Source of the DNA: Candidatus Pristimantibacillus lignocellulolyticus
GTDB taxonomy: Bacteria > Bacillota > Bacilli > Paenibacillales > Paenibacillaceae
Direction of reading: 5' to 3'
Length of the DNA: 64,000 bases
Assembly (NCBI GenBank): GCA_023639215.1
Contig: CP097899.1
Span: 3,344,001 to 3,408,000 of the forward strand
Below the pieces are notes generated by a model. That model saw only the letters and a program-made list of their open reading frames with translations. It had not been told where the DNA came from and searched no databases. Position 1 is the stretch's first letter, and each line of letters opens with the position of its first letter. The position numbers were made by a program, and so were the translations under genes. Of this stretch, positions 1 to 7,840 are shown one piece after another.

Positions 1-480
1 CTAGATAACTTATGGGCAATGGTCGTATACCGACTTGTTAATGTGTATTACCTTATTATCATGATGAGGTTTATTGAAGAAATTCCAGAATCATTGATTG
101 AGGCAGCAAAAATAGATGGTGCAGGACATATGAAGCTCTTTATGAGAATTGTTCTTCCACTAGCACGAGTACCATTAATGACTATCGGTATGTTCTATGC
201 TGTAGTGAAATGGAATGAATTTTTCAAATCAAGTATTTTTCTTTCAAGTAAAGATAATACGGTCCTTCAAGTTATGTTAAGGCAATTCATTGTAGAGCGA
301 GATACTTCGACATTAGTAGGAGCAGCAGAATTACTCAAAAATTCGGGTGTTGCTCAACTAGATTTTTCAGCATTGAAAGCGGCTACAATAGTAATTGCTA
401 TCGTTCCGATTCTCATGCTCTACCCTATTATTCTGAAGCATTACACTGGCGGAGTAATGGAAGGCGGAGTTAAAGAATAA
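1..480 (+). CDS. Sugar ABC transporter permease, LplC/YtcP type (5' end off window)
   Basis: This is the inner-membrane subunit of a carbohydrate ABC importer. The reading frame is open from the first base, so the gene starts outside the window and only the C-terminal ~159 residues are seen. The cytoplasmic loop that contacts the ATPase (EAA motif) is visible as EAAKIDGAG followed by LFMRIVLPLARVPL, then two hydrophobic helices and a basic-ending tail typical of LplC-like permeases. It is followed after 31 bases by a binding lipoprotein, so the two form one transport operon. The ATPase is not encoded here; in Paenibacillaceae such systems usually share one ATPase, which is family knowledge. 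The substrate cannot be read from the sequence, but the downstream hydrolases and ribokinase point to a ribosyl compound. Confidence 0.93.
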   Translation, partial: LDNLWAMVVYRLVNVYYLIIMMRFIEEIPESLIEAAKIDGAGHMKLFMRIVLPLARVPLMTIGMFYAVVKWNEFFKSSIFLSSKDNTVLQVMLRQFIVERDTSTLVGAAELLKNSGVAQLDFSALKAATIVIAIVPILMLYPIILKHYTGGVMEGGVKE

Positions 481-511
481 ATGCGTTTTACAAAAAGGGA
501 GGAAATACAAA

Positions 512-2026
512 ATGAACAGAAAAAAGATGAATATCATGCTAATCCTTATGGTCGCGATCGCAATGTTGGTTACAGCTTGTGGCGGAAAAACTGGTAACAA
601 TGGTACGAATAATGGTTCAAACACTCCTGCAACTACTAACAATGGAACGAATACACCAGCTGATCAAGAGCCAGTTACGCTAACTTTCGTAAACAAGGAT
701 TTCCCATTGGACGATCCGAACACAGCTAAGTTAATTACGAAAATTGAAGAGGGTATGAAAGCGCAAGGTACTCCAGTGAAAATAGAAGTTGTTCCAGTTC
801 AAAGTGGAACCTATTCTGAAAAGCTTGGCTTGTTACTACAAAGTGGTACGATTCCAGACTTGATTTATTTCCAAGGTGGAGACTATCAGTTTGCAATTAC
901 ACAAGGGATATTGGAAGATTTGACGCCATACATTAAGAAATCAACACATTTGAAAGCATCTCTTTCAGAATACAATATAGAGAGAATGAAAGAGTATCCA
1001 TACCTTGTATATGCTGCTCCAACAACAACTTCAGTTTCTGTTGTACGTAAAGATTGGTTCGATCAAACGGCATCAGGAAAAACATTACTAGAGAATCCTA
1101 CAATTGATAACTACGTTACATTCTTCAAAGAGCTAAAAGAAGTTAGTGGTGCTAAATATGTCTATACGACAGCAGGAACTTTAGATGAGATTGATCCACT
1201 ATTTGCACAAGCATTTGGTATGACATCTACTTGGGTAAAAGATGATAGTGGTAGCTATGTGTATGGCGCTGTATCTAAATACGGTAAAGATAAGTTAGAC
1301 TTCTATGCAAAACTATATCAAGAGGGTTTACTTGATCCAGAATATCTAACGAAGAAATGGGATACGAAGGAACAAGCATTCTATGATGGCGATGCAGCTG
1401 TGATAGCTGGTCGTCAAGGTAAAGTAATCAACATTTATAATACTAAAATGATGGAACAAAACGGTGTAGAAGTAATGCCATTAGTTCCAGCTAAAGGAGT
1501 AGGTCAAGGATTTGTTCCAATCAATGTAAGTAAAGAGGATCGTGGATTTGCAATCTCTAAATTATCTAAAAATAAAGATGCAGCATTTGCATTACTAGAG
1601 TATATGGCAAGTCCTGAAGGCTTAATGTTAGATCAACTTGGTGTTGAAGGTGATGAATATACGATTACTGACAACCAAATTACATTGACAGATAAATTCC
1701 CAGCTTGGTATGCACACTTCATTGACAACACGATGAACTTCAAGCCAGAACAAACATTTAATCCTGAAACACCATTCCTATCTCCAGCAGCATTAGAGTC
1801 ACTTGAACTAGTGCAAACATATTCAACTAAAGATAATGCTTTTGTTATTCCTGCTGAACAGTCTGCCGCTTGGGATGCTGCAATTGCTATCTACAAAGAA
1901 TATGCAGCTAACGTTGTTACTGGTAAAGCTTCAATTAATGACTTCGACAAAATGGTAGAAAGCTTCAATGCAGCTGGTGGTAAAGCGATGACTGAATATG
2001 CAAATCAAACTTTAAATAAGCTATAA
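512..2026 (+). CDS. Extracellular solute-binding lipoprotein of sugar ABC importer
   Basis: This 504-residue lipoprotein captures the substrate outside the cell for the adjacent permease. The N-terminus has two lysines and an arginine, a hydrophobic stretch and the lipobox LVTACGG (Cys at about residue 23). A low-complexity Asn/Thr/Gly linker (about residues 24-50) tethers the mature domain. The rest has the size and composition of the large LplA-type binding proteins. The start is set by AGGGAGGAAATAC upstream of the ATG. It lies between the permease and two ADP-ribosylglycohydrolase-like genes, so it should bind the compound that these enzymes process. The ligand itself is unknown. Confidence 0.93.
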   Translation: MNRKKMNIMLILMVAIAMLVTACGGKTGNNGTNNGSNTPATTNNGTNTPADQEPVTLTFVNKDFPLDDPNTAKLITKIEEGMKAQGTPVKIEVVPVQSGTYSEKLGLLLQSGTIPDLIYFQGGDYQFAITQGILEDLTPYIKKSTHLKASLSEYNIERMKEYPYLVYAAPTTTSVSVVRKDWFDQTASGKTLLENPTIDNYVTFFKELKEVSGAKYVYTTAGTLDEIDPLFAQAFGMTSTWVKDDSGSYVYGAVSKYGKDKLDFYAKLYQEGLLDPEYLTKKWDTKEQAFYDGDAAVIAGRQGKVINIYNTKMMEQNGVEVMPLVPAKGVGQGFVPINVSKEDRGFAISKLSKNKDAAFALLEYMASPEGLMLDQLGVEGDEYTITDNQITLTDKFPAWYAHFIDNTMNFKPEQTFNPETPFLSPAALESLELVQTYSTKDNAFVIPAEQSAAWDAAIAIYKEYAANVVTGKASINDFDKMVESFNAAGGKAMTEYANQTLNKL

Positions 2027-2053
2027 ACTTGAAGCTAGTAAACAGATGATAAA

Positions 2054-2077
2054 GTACGGGGCTTGGATGCCCCGTAC
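2054..2077 (+). other. Intercistronic hairpin after binding-protein gene
   Basis: GTACGGGGC pairs perfectly with GCCCCGTAC across a 6-base loop, immediately upstream of the next gene's GGGAGG. No T-run follows, so it is more likely an mRNA-stabilising or attenuating hairpin that keeps the binding protein more abundant than the downstream enzymes. Confidence 0.7.
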
Positions 2078-2102
2078 CCCTTAAGGGAGGAGTGGATTAT
2101 TA

Positions 2103-3281
2103 ATGGTTACGTTTTCCGATAGAGTTAAGGGTGTAGTTTTCGGGACAGCATACGGCGACGCAATGGGCGCAGTCGTGGAAAAAATGACCTATGAGCAAAT
2201 TAAAGAGAAATATGGTCGGGTAGAAACAACGCAAACGAAGTGGTGGAAAGCAGATTGGCCGGAGTCAGCCCGTCTTTCAAGAATGAGAGGGATGGGAATA
2301 ATAACTGATGATACGCTAATGACATTAGCGCTTATGAATGTTTATTGTACAGAAAATCGTCATTTGGATGCTTATGATATTGCTAATGAATTTGTAAAAG
2401 AAATAGCGTATCGCCCTAGATATATTCCGGAATTCGGTAGAGAGGCATTAATACTAGATCGACTATTTTATCCGGAAAAACATATTTTCAATCGACATGT
2501 ACTAGCGAATTGTGAGCCACGCGAAGGCGGCTATGGTAACATGGTCAATTGTGGCGCGGCTATGTATATCTCTCCGATTGGTATTATCAATGCATGTAAT
2601 CCAAGAGGAGCATATGACGAAGCGATATTATTTGCTTCTGGTCATCAACTTAGCTATGGCTTAGAAGCTGCAGGAGTTATGGCTTGTAGTGTAGCTAAAG
2701 CATTTGAGCCAGGTGTATCGGTAGAGCAAGTGATTGAGACAGCACTGCACTATGCCAAAGATGGGACAAAACGAGCCATTCATGATGTGTGCGACGCGGC
2801 GATAACGCTTAAATATATTAGGGAAGATCGTGATGAGGTTGTACGAAAGTTTCATGAAGTAATTGGTCAATATTCTCCAATGGGTAATGATGTGAATAGA
2901 GGAGTGCATAAGCTGGGTATTCCATCGAATCATTACACTCCTAGTAGACTATTTTCCATAGAGGAACTACCGCTTGCTATGGGGTTCATGATGTTACATG
3001 AAGGGAATTTAACAGAGGCAGTAAAAGATGGTGTAAGCTCAGGGCGAGATACAGATTCTATCGGGGTTATGATTGGAGCTATTCTTGGAGCTATGCATGG
3101 CGTCTCAGCAATTCCGCTTGACGAACGAATTGCTTTAGAAAATGTAAGTAAGCAAAATATTGACCAAAGTTGTGATCGTTTTATTGAAGTAGCGGAAGCC
3201 ATTATAATGGAAGATTTCAATCAAAATAATACAAGGCAACAACATATTCTAACATCACTAAGAGGCGGTGCATCAGCATGA
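2103..3281 (+). CDS. ADP-ribosylglycohydrolase family protein (first of pair)
   Basis: This 392-residue protein belongs to the DraG/ARH fold, all-helical di-metal hydrolases that cleave N- or O-glycosidic bonds to ADP-ribose or related ribosides. The expected signatures are visible: GDAMG near residue 18, the metal-binding TDDT at 68-71 and GRDTDSIG at 314-321, which supplies the second metal ligands. There is no signal peptide, so it acts in the cytoplasm. GGGAGG lies ten bases before the ATG. It overlaps the next ARH gene by four bases (ATGA), implying translational coupling. The context of sugar import and ribokinase suggests a catabolic glycosidase rather than a reverser of protein ADP-ribosylation; that is inference. 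Confidence 0.88.
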   Translation: MVTFSDRVKGVVFGTAYGDAMGAVVEKMTYEQIKEKYGRVETTQTKWWKADWPESARLSRMRGMGIITDDTLMTLALMNVYCTENRHLDAYDIANEFVKEIAYRPRYIPEFGREALILDRLFYPEKHIFNRHVLANCEPREGGYGNMVNCGAAMYISPIGIINACNPRGAYDEAILFASGHQLSYGLEAAGVMACSVAKAFEPGVSVEQVIETALHYAKDGTKRAIHDVCDAAITLKYIREDRDEVVRKFHEVIGQYSPMGNDVNRGVHKLGIPSNHYTPSRLFSIEELPLAMGFMMLHEGNLTEAVKDGVSSGRDTDSIGVMIGAILGAMHGVSAIPLDERIALENVSKQNIDQSCDRFIEVAEAIIMEDFNQNNTRQQHILTSLRGGASA

Positions 3282-5383
3282 TAGCAACTAATTATTTGGA
3301 AAAGATTTATGCAGGCTATTTGGGAATGAACATTGGTATTCGTCTAGGAGCCCCTGTTGAACCAACGATTTGGTCTTATGAGCGAATTCTAAATACGTAC
3401 GGAGATATTACTGATTATGTGAAGCCTTTCAAAAACTTTGCGGCAGATGACGATGCTAATGGTCCTTTCTATTTCTTACGTGCATTGTATGACGATGCTA
3501 AGGATAGAGATATCGTACCTCAAGACGTTGCTAGAGCGTGGATGAACTATGCACGTGAAGGGGTAGGCATGTTCTGGTGGGGCGGGTATGGTATAAGCAC
3601 TGAACATACTGCATTTATCAATTTGAAAAATGGAATCGAAGCACCGCAATCTGGATCTATTGCCCAAAATGGTACGACAATAGCTGAACAAATTGGCGGG
3701 CAAATTTTCATCGATACATGGGGGCTGGTTAATCCAGGTAATCCGCAGAAAGCTGCTGATTTTGGTGAAGCTGCTGCTAGAGTATCACATGACGGTGAAG
3801 GAGTATATGGTGCAAGATTCTTCTGTGCAGCTATTGCAAAAGCATTTGACACTAGTGATGTTAGTGAAATTATTGAGGCGGGATTAGCTCAGATTCCTAC
3901 CACATCACTTTATTATCAAGTAGCAAGAGCGGTTATCGCTTTCCATAAGAAGCATCCTGCTAATTTCCGTGATTGTCGTGATATGCTAGAAAGAGATTGG
4001 GGTTATGATAAATATCCAGGGGTATGCCATATGATTCCTAATGCTGGTGTTTGTATTCTAGCAATGGTATATGGAGAAGGCGACTTTAATCGTACCGTTG
4101 AAATTGCAACAATGTGCGGTTGGGATACAGATTGTAATGCTGGTAACGTAGGTACTGTATTAGGTGTTGCTTGTGGACTTGAAGGAATTGCAGATAAATA
4201 CCGTAAACCTATTAATGATTCTATCGTTATGTCAGGTATTTCAGGATATCTTAACATTCTAGACATTCCAACTTATGCGAAAGAATTAGCGATTCTAGGT
4301 TATCGTCTGGCTAATGAACCTTGTCCCGTAGAATTGCTTGAAAGCTTTAAAGAAGATGAAGTTTACTTTGATTTTGAATTGCCCGGTTCTACTCATAATA
4401 TGCGTCTATCCAATTCCTTCTTCTGTGAAGCGAAACACTCTACGGAATATTCTTATAAAGGCACGGGTTCGTTACAGGTTTTATTTGATCGCATGTTACG
4501 CGGTGAGCAGTGTAAAATATATTATAAACCATTCTATACAAGAGACGAATTTAACGACGAAAGATATTCACCTACGTTTGCGCCAAAAGCATATTCGGGC
4601 CAAACGGTATCTATGAAAATTTACTTAGATCAATGGGAAGGTAACGAAACACCAGGTGTTGCACCATATGTTCGCCTTGCGTCAAGTAAAAAAGAACTAT
4701 TGCAAGGTTATGTGAAACTAGTGGGGGAGCAATGGATTGAATTAGAATTTACTATCCCTGATTCAAAAGGTGATTTGATTGATGAGGTCGGTATCGTATT
4801 TGAAGCATATACACCGAAGAAGCCGAAAAGTTTAGGACGTATTTTCATTGATGAATTTAGAATATTCGGGAAAGCAAATTATGCCATTGATTTTGCCAAG
4901 CAACGCGTTGATTTTGGCTGCATTACACCATTTGCACACAATCATGGTGCATGGAGAATTGAAGATGGAGCCATGCATTTAATGACTGCTGAACCTAGTG
5001 AAGCGTATACTGGAGCTTACTTTGCTAAAGATTATAAAGTTTCAATGGTATTGAATGCACAAAGTGGACAATCACATCTTGTAGCAGTGCGAGCACAAGG
5101 TGCGATGCGTGGATACCATGTTGGATTTGACGGTGAAGGTCAAGTATCATTATATGTGAATGATTTTGGTCATAAGAAGTTAGCTTCAGCAGAGTTTACT
5201 TGGTCACACAATCAAGATTATCATTTTGACGTAACCGTTAATGGAAACTTAATATCATTAAGCATTGGTGGGACAGTCGTATTACAACATGAGGACGACA
5301 CCTTTAGTTATGGAATGTACGGTGTTAGTACGAATACAGCAGCAAGAACAAGCTATCGCGATATTCGTGTGACAGAATTATAG
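3278..5383 (+). CDS. ADP-ribosylglycohydrolase family protein with C-terminal beta-rich domains (second of pair)
   Basis: This 701-residue protein has an ARH-like domain over about residues 1-345, with a GYLGMNIG start, an acidic DDD at 57-59 where family members have TDD, and WDTDCNAG with DTD at 283-285. Residues from about 360 to 530 look like a galactose-binding-type beta sandwich. Residues from about 545 to 701 look like a concanavalin/LamG-type domain. No signal peptide is present, so the predicted carbohydrate-binding modules would be cytoplasmic, which is unusual. It overlaps the upstream ARH gene by four bases and is followed by ribokinase. The two ARH proteins are divergent, so they probably act on different bonds or form a hetero-complex. 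The substrate is unknown. Confidence 0.85.
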   Translation: MIATNYLEKIYAGYLGMNIGIRLGAPVEPTIWSYERILNTYGDITDYVKPFKNFAADDDANGPFYFLRALYDDAKDRDIVPQDVARAWMNYAREGVGMFWWGGYGISTEHTAFINLKNGIEAPQSGSIAQNGTTIAEQIGGQIFIDTWGLVNPGNPQKAADFGEAAARVSHDGEGVYGARFFCAAIAKAFDTSDVSEIIEAGLAQIPTTSLYYQVARAVIAFHKKHPANFRDCRDMLERDWGYDKYPGVCHMIPNAGVCILAMVYGEGDFNRTVEIATMCGWDTDCNAGNVGTVLGVACGLEGIADKYRKPINDSIVMSGISGYLNILDIPTYAKELAILGYRLANEPCPVELLESFKEDEVYFDFELPGSTHNMRLSNSFFCEAKHSTEYSYKGTGSLQVLFDRMLRGEQCKIYYKPFYTRDEFNDERYSPTFAPKAYSGQTVSMKIYLDQWEGNETPGVAPYVRLASSKKELLQGYVKLVGEQWIELEFTIPDSKGDLIDEVGIVFEAYTPKKPKSLGRIFIDEFRIFGKANYAIDFAKQRVDFGCITPFAHNHGAWRIEDGAMHLMTAEPSEAYTGAYFAKDYKVSMVLNAQSGQSHLVAVRAQGAMRGYHVGFDGEGQVSLYVNDFGHKKLASAEFTWSHNQDYHFDVTVNGNLISLSIGGTVVLQHEDDTFSYGMYGVSTNTAARTSYRDIRVTEL

Positions 5384-5407
5384 TCCTAAGGTGAATTGGA
5401 GAAGAGT

Positions 5408-6301
5408 ATGAAGATAATTGTAATAGGCAGCATGAATATGGATATGGTCATGCAGACTAGCCGAATTCCAGAAGTGGGAGAGACGATTAATGGAGAGGGA
5501 TTCTTTCTATCAGGCGGCGGAAAAGGTGCTAATCAGGCAGTTGCTTGCGCAAAAATGGGCGCTAATACATGGATGATGGCAAAGGTCGGCGATGATATCT
5601 TTGGTCAATCTCTTCTCGATGATCTATCACATTATGGTGTGCGAACAGATTTTATAAGTAAGGAAGCGGGTATTTCAACAGGCGTTGCCTCAATAACAGT
5701 AAAAGATGGTAACAACTCTATTATATTGGCAAGTGGGGCGAACAGTTGTCTATTGCCAGAGGATATTCGTAAATTAAAATCTGAGCTATTGTCTGCATCA
5801 GCAATAATGCTACAATTGGAAATTCCACTTAAAACGGTTTACGAAGTTATTTCTGTCGTCAAAGGTAAAGTTCCTATTTTCTTGAATCCAGCACCGGCAC
5901 TTCCGCTAGATGATGACATTCTCCAAGGAATTCATTACTTTACACCTAATGAAATAGAATGCAGAATGTACACTGGCGTAGAAATTCAAACGATTGATGA
6001 TGCCTTTGCTGCGTTAGACATATTGCGTAACAAAGGAATCTTATATCCACTAATTACGTTAGGTGAGCAAGGGGTTGCTTACTATAATGGAAGCAATAAT
6101 GTTCATAAATCAGGGCATAAAGTCATGGCAATTGATACTACGGCAGCTGGTGATACGTTCTCGGGAACATTAGCTGCGATGATTGTAGCAGGTAGAACGA
6201 TGGATGAAGCAATTTCGATGGCTATTCAAGCTTCAGCACTCTCTGTTACTAGATTAGGTGCCCAACAATCAATTCCGTTACTAACGGAATTGGCTACCTA
6301 G
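5408..6301 (+). CDS. rbsK: Ribokinase (PfkB family)
   Basis: Ribokinase phosphorylates D-ribose to ribose 5-phosphate for the pentose phosphate pathway. The 297-residue protein opens with a Rossmann-like strand and GSMNMDMVM, has the GGGKGANQAVA substrate-binding motif near residue 37 and ends with DTTAAGDTFSGTL, containing the PfkB anion hole and catalytic Asp. A TTG twelve bases upstream is in frame, but GGAG lies just before the ATG at 5408, so that ATG was chosen. It is the last gene of the ARH operon and is followed by a strong terminator. Its presence argues that the operon releases ribose. Another PfkB sugar substrate cannot be excluded. Confidence 0.87.
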   Translation: MKIIVIGSMNMDMVMQTSRIPEVGETINGEGFFLSGGGKGANQAVACAKMGANTWMMAKVGDDIFGQSLLDDLSHYGVRTDFISKEAGISTGVASITVKDGNNSIILASGANSCLLPEDIRKLKSELLSASAIMLQLEIPLKTVYEVISVVKGKVPIFLNPAPALPLDDDILQGIHYFTPNEIECRMYTGVEIQTIDDAFAALDILRNKGILYPLITLGEQGVAYYNGSNNVHKSGHKVMAIDTTAAGDTFSGTLAAMIVAGRTMDEAISMAIQASALSVTRLGAQQSIPLLTELAT

Positions 6302-6319
6302 ATTATTGATATTCTTATC

Positions 6320-6364
6320 AAGTAGAAGTAACTCGAGAATTGTTGAGTTACTTCTACTTTTTTT
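6320..6364 (+). terminator. Rho-independent terminator of ARH/ribokinase operon
   Basis: A perfect 15-bp stem, AAGTAGAAGTAACTC with GAGTTACTTCTACTT, has a 10-base loop and runs into a T tract. It closes the operon that starts upstream of the window. Confidence 0.93.
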
Positions 6365-6515
6365 AGATGCAAGAATTGTTCTCATCAAGGTATTACTTAT
6401 CGTCAGATTTAGCCAAATAATATATCGTTGCAAGATTTATTTTCCGGCTCGTAAAACTGTTTCTATGATACACTGTAATGGTTGGAAAGTTGTACATACA
6501 AGGGAGAGAAACTGC

Positions 6516-7790
6516 ATGCGACAAAGGAGCCTCATTGCTAGAATAGGGCAGTACTTTACGAATAATTCGCTATCACCAGACCTTAGGCTTAGCAAGGATG
6601 CGGTTGTATCACTTACTATTCATGCTTTTTTTCAATTCGGAGCATCGATGTCAGGGTTATTCCTCAATTTATACTTATGGAGGTTGACGGGAGATTTTAC
6701 AATCAATGCAGTGTATAATATGATCAACTTTGCGATTACACCCATTGCATTTGCTGTCGGGGGGTTAATTGCCAAGAGACATGATCGGATGGTAGTATAT
6801 CGTCTCGGGATATCATTTTTTGCAGTCTTCTATTTGCTAGTTATATTGACTGGAGAGGCAGTACCACATTACTATATTGTATTTGCTTTGTTGAATGGTA
6901 TTGCAGGTGGATTTTACTGGACGGGATACTTGGTTCTACAATATGATGTTTCAACCGAACGTAACCGTATCCGCTATCTAGCAATTAATACGATAACGTT
7001 TAATTTAGCTGGCTTGGCTGGACCTGCATTAGCTGGATTAATTATTCAACAGATGAATGGGTTGCAAGGATATATACTTATATTTGTTTTTGCTTTTATT
7101 ATGTTTGTGTTAGCAGCTATTATTAGTTTGAAAATAAAAGCAACAGTTAATCATCATCGTACTTATTATTTGAAATATGTAGGTATAGTAATGAAGAAAC
7201 ATCTTAACTGGACAGCAGGTTTATTCAGCTTCTTGTTTTTAGGGTTATTTCAAGGGGTAATGTTATTCCTGCCGAATATCATGTTGTTTAGAGCTTTAGA
7301 TCGAGAGGATTGGGTAGGATATTTTCTAGTTTTGTTCTCAGCGATTACTGTATTGATGGGTTATATCATTTCCAAAACTGCAAAAGAAGAATACATTAGA
7401 AAATATATTTTCTATTCAACTTGCGGAGTTGTTATTGGAGCATTCTTACTATTAATAGAAGTTAAATTATGGTCAGTCGTTATTTTTATGATTATCTACT
7501 CCATATGTACACCATTAATTACTAACTCTTTGACATCACATTTCTACAGATCAATTAATACTTTGCCGTTAAAAGGGCAATTGAAAGTAGAAGCTGTCGT
7601 TATGAGGGAATTATTCCTTAACGTAGGCCGGGTATGTGCAATCATATTGTTAATTATTTTTGCAAGCGATCTTGATTCGATGTGGTTACCAATCATAATA
7701 ATACTAATGGCATCAGCACAGTTCTTAATACTAGTATGTATTCGAAAAGAACGTAAAGAGGTATCTAATATTAAAGCTGAATGTAGCTAA
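6516..7790 (+). CDS. Major facilitator superfamily transporter
   Basis: This 424-residue integral membrane protein has about twelve hydrophobic helices and a short loop GLIAKRHDRMVVYR after helix 2, which resembles the MFS loop 2-3 motif. An in-frame extension to 6306 crosses the upstream terminator and is not credible. AGGGAGAG seven bases before the ATG at 6516 fixes the start. The N-terminal 30 residues are soluble. It stands alone after a terminator and converges on the CotH gene. The substrate is unknown; an exporter role is only a guess from the family. Confidence 0.82.
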   Translation: MRQRSLIARIGQYFTNNSLSPDLRLSKDAVVSLTIHAFFQFGASMSGLFLNLYLWRLTGDFTINAVYNMINFAITPIAFAVGGLIAKRHDRMVVYRLGISFFAVFYLLVILTGEAVPHYYIVFALLNGIAGGFYWTGYLVLQYDVSTERNRIRYLAINTITFNLAGLAGPALAGLIIQQMNGLQGYILIFVFAFIMFVLAAIISLKIKATVNHHRTYYLKYVGIVMKKHLNWTAGLFSFLFLGLFQGVMLFLPNIMLFRALDREDWVGYFLVLFSAITVLMGYIISKTAKEEYIRKYIFYSTCGVVIGAFLLLIEVKLWSVVIFMIIYSICTPLITNSLTSHFYRSINTLPLKGQLKVEAVVMRELFLNVGRVCAIILLIIFASDLDSMWLPIIIILMASAQFLILVCIRKERKEVSNIKAECS

Positions 7791-7837
7791 GCAAGGCTGG
7801 ATTTCACCAGATACATTACTTTTACATTCAGCTTTCT
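7773..7837. terminator. Shared terminator between convergent MFS and CotH genes
   Basis: AAAGCTGAATGTA (7773-7785, at the very end of the MFS gene) pairs with TACATTCAGCTTT (7823-7835) around a long loop. It can act on both strands. Confidence 0.7.
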
Positions 7838-7840
7838 TAT

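Noticed and set aside
6306..6515. N-terminal extension of the MFS transporter gene
   Set aside because: It begins inside the upstream terminator and lacks a ribosome site; the ATG at 6516 has one.
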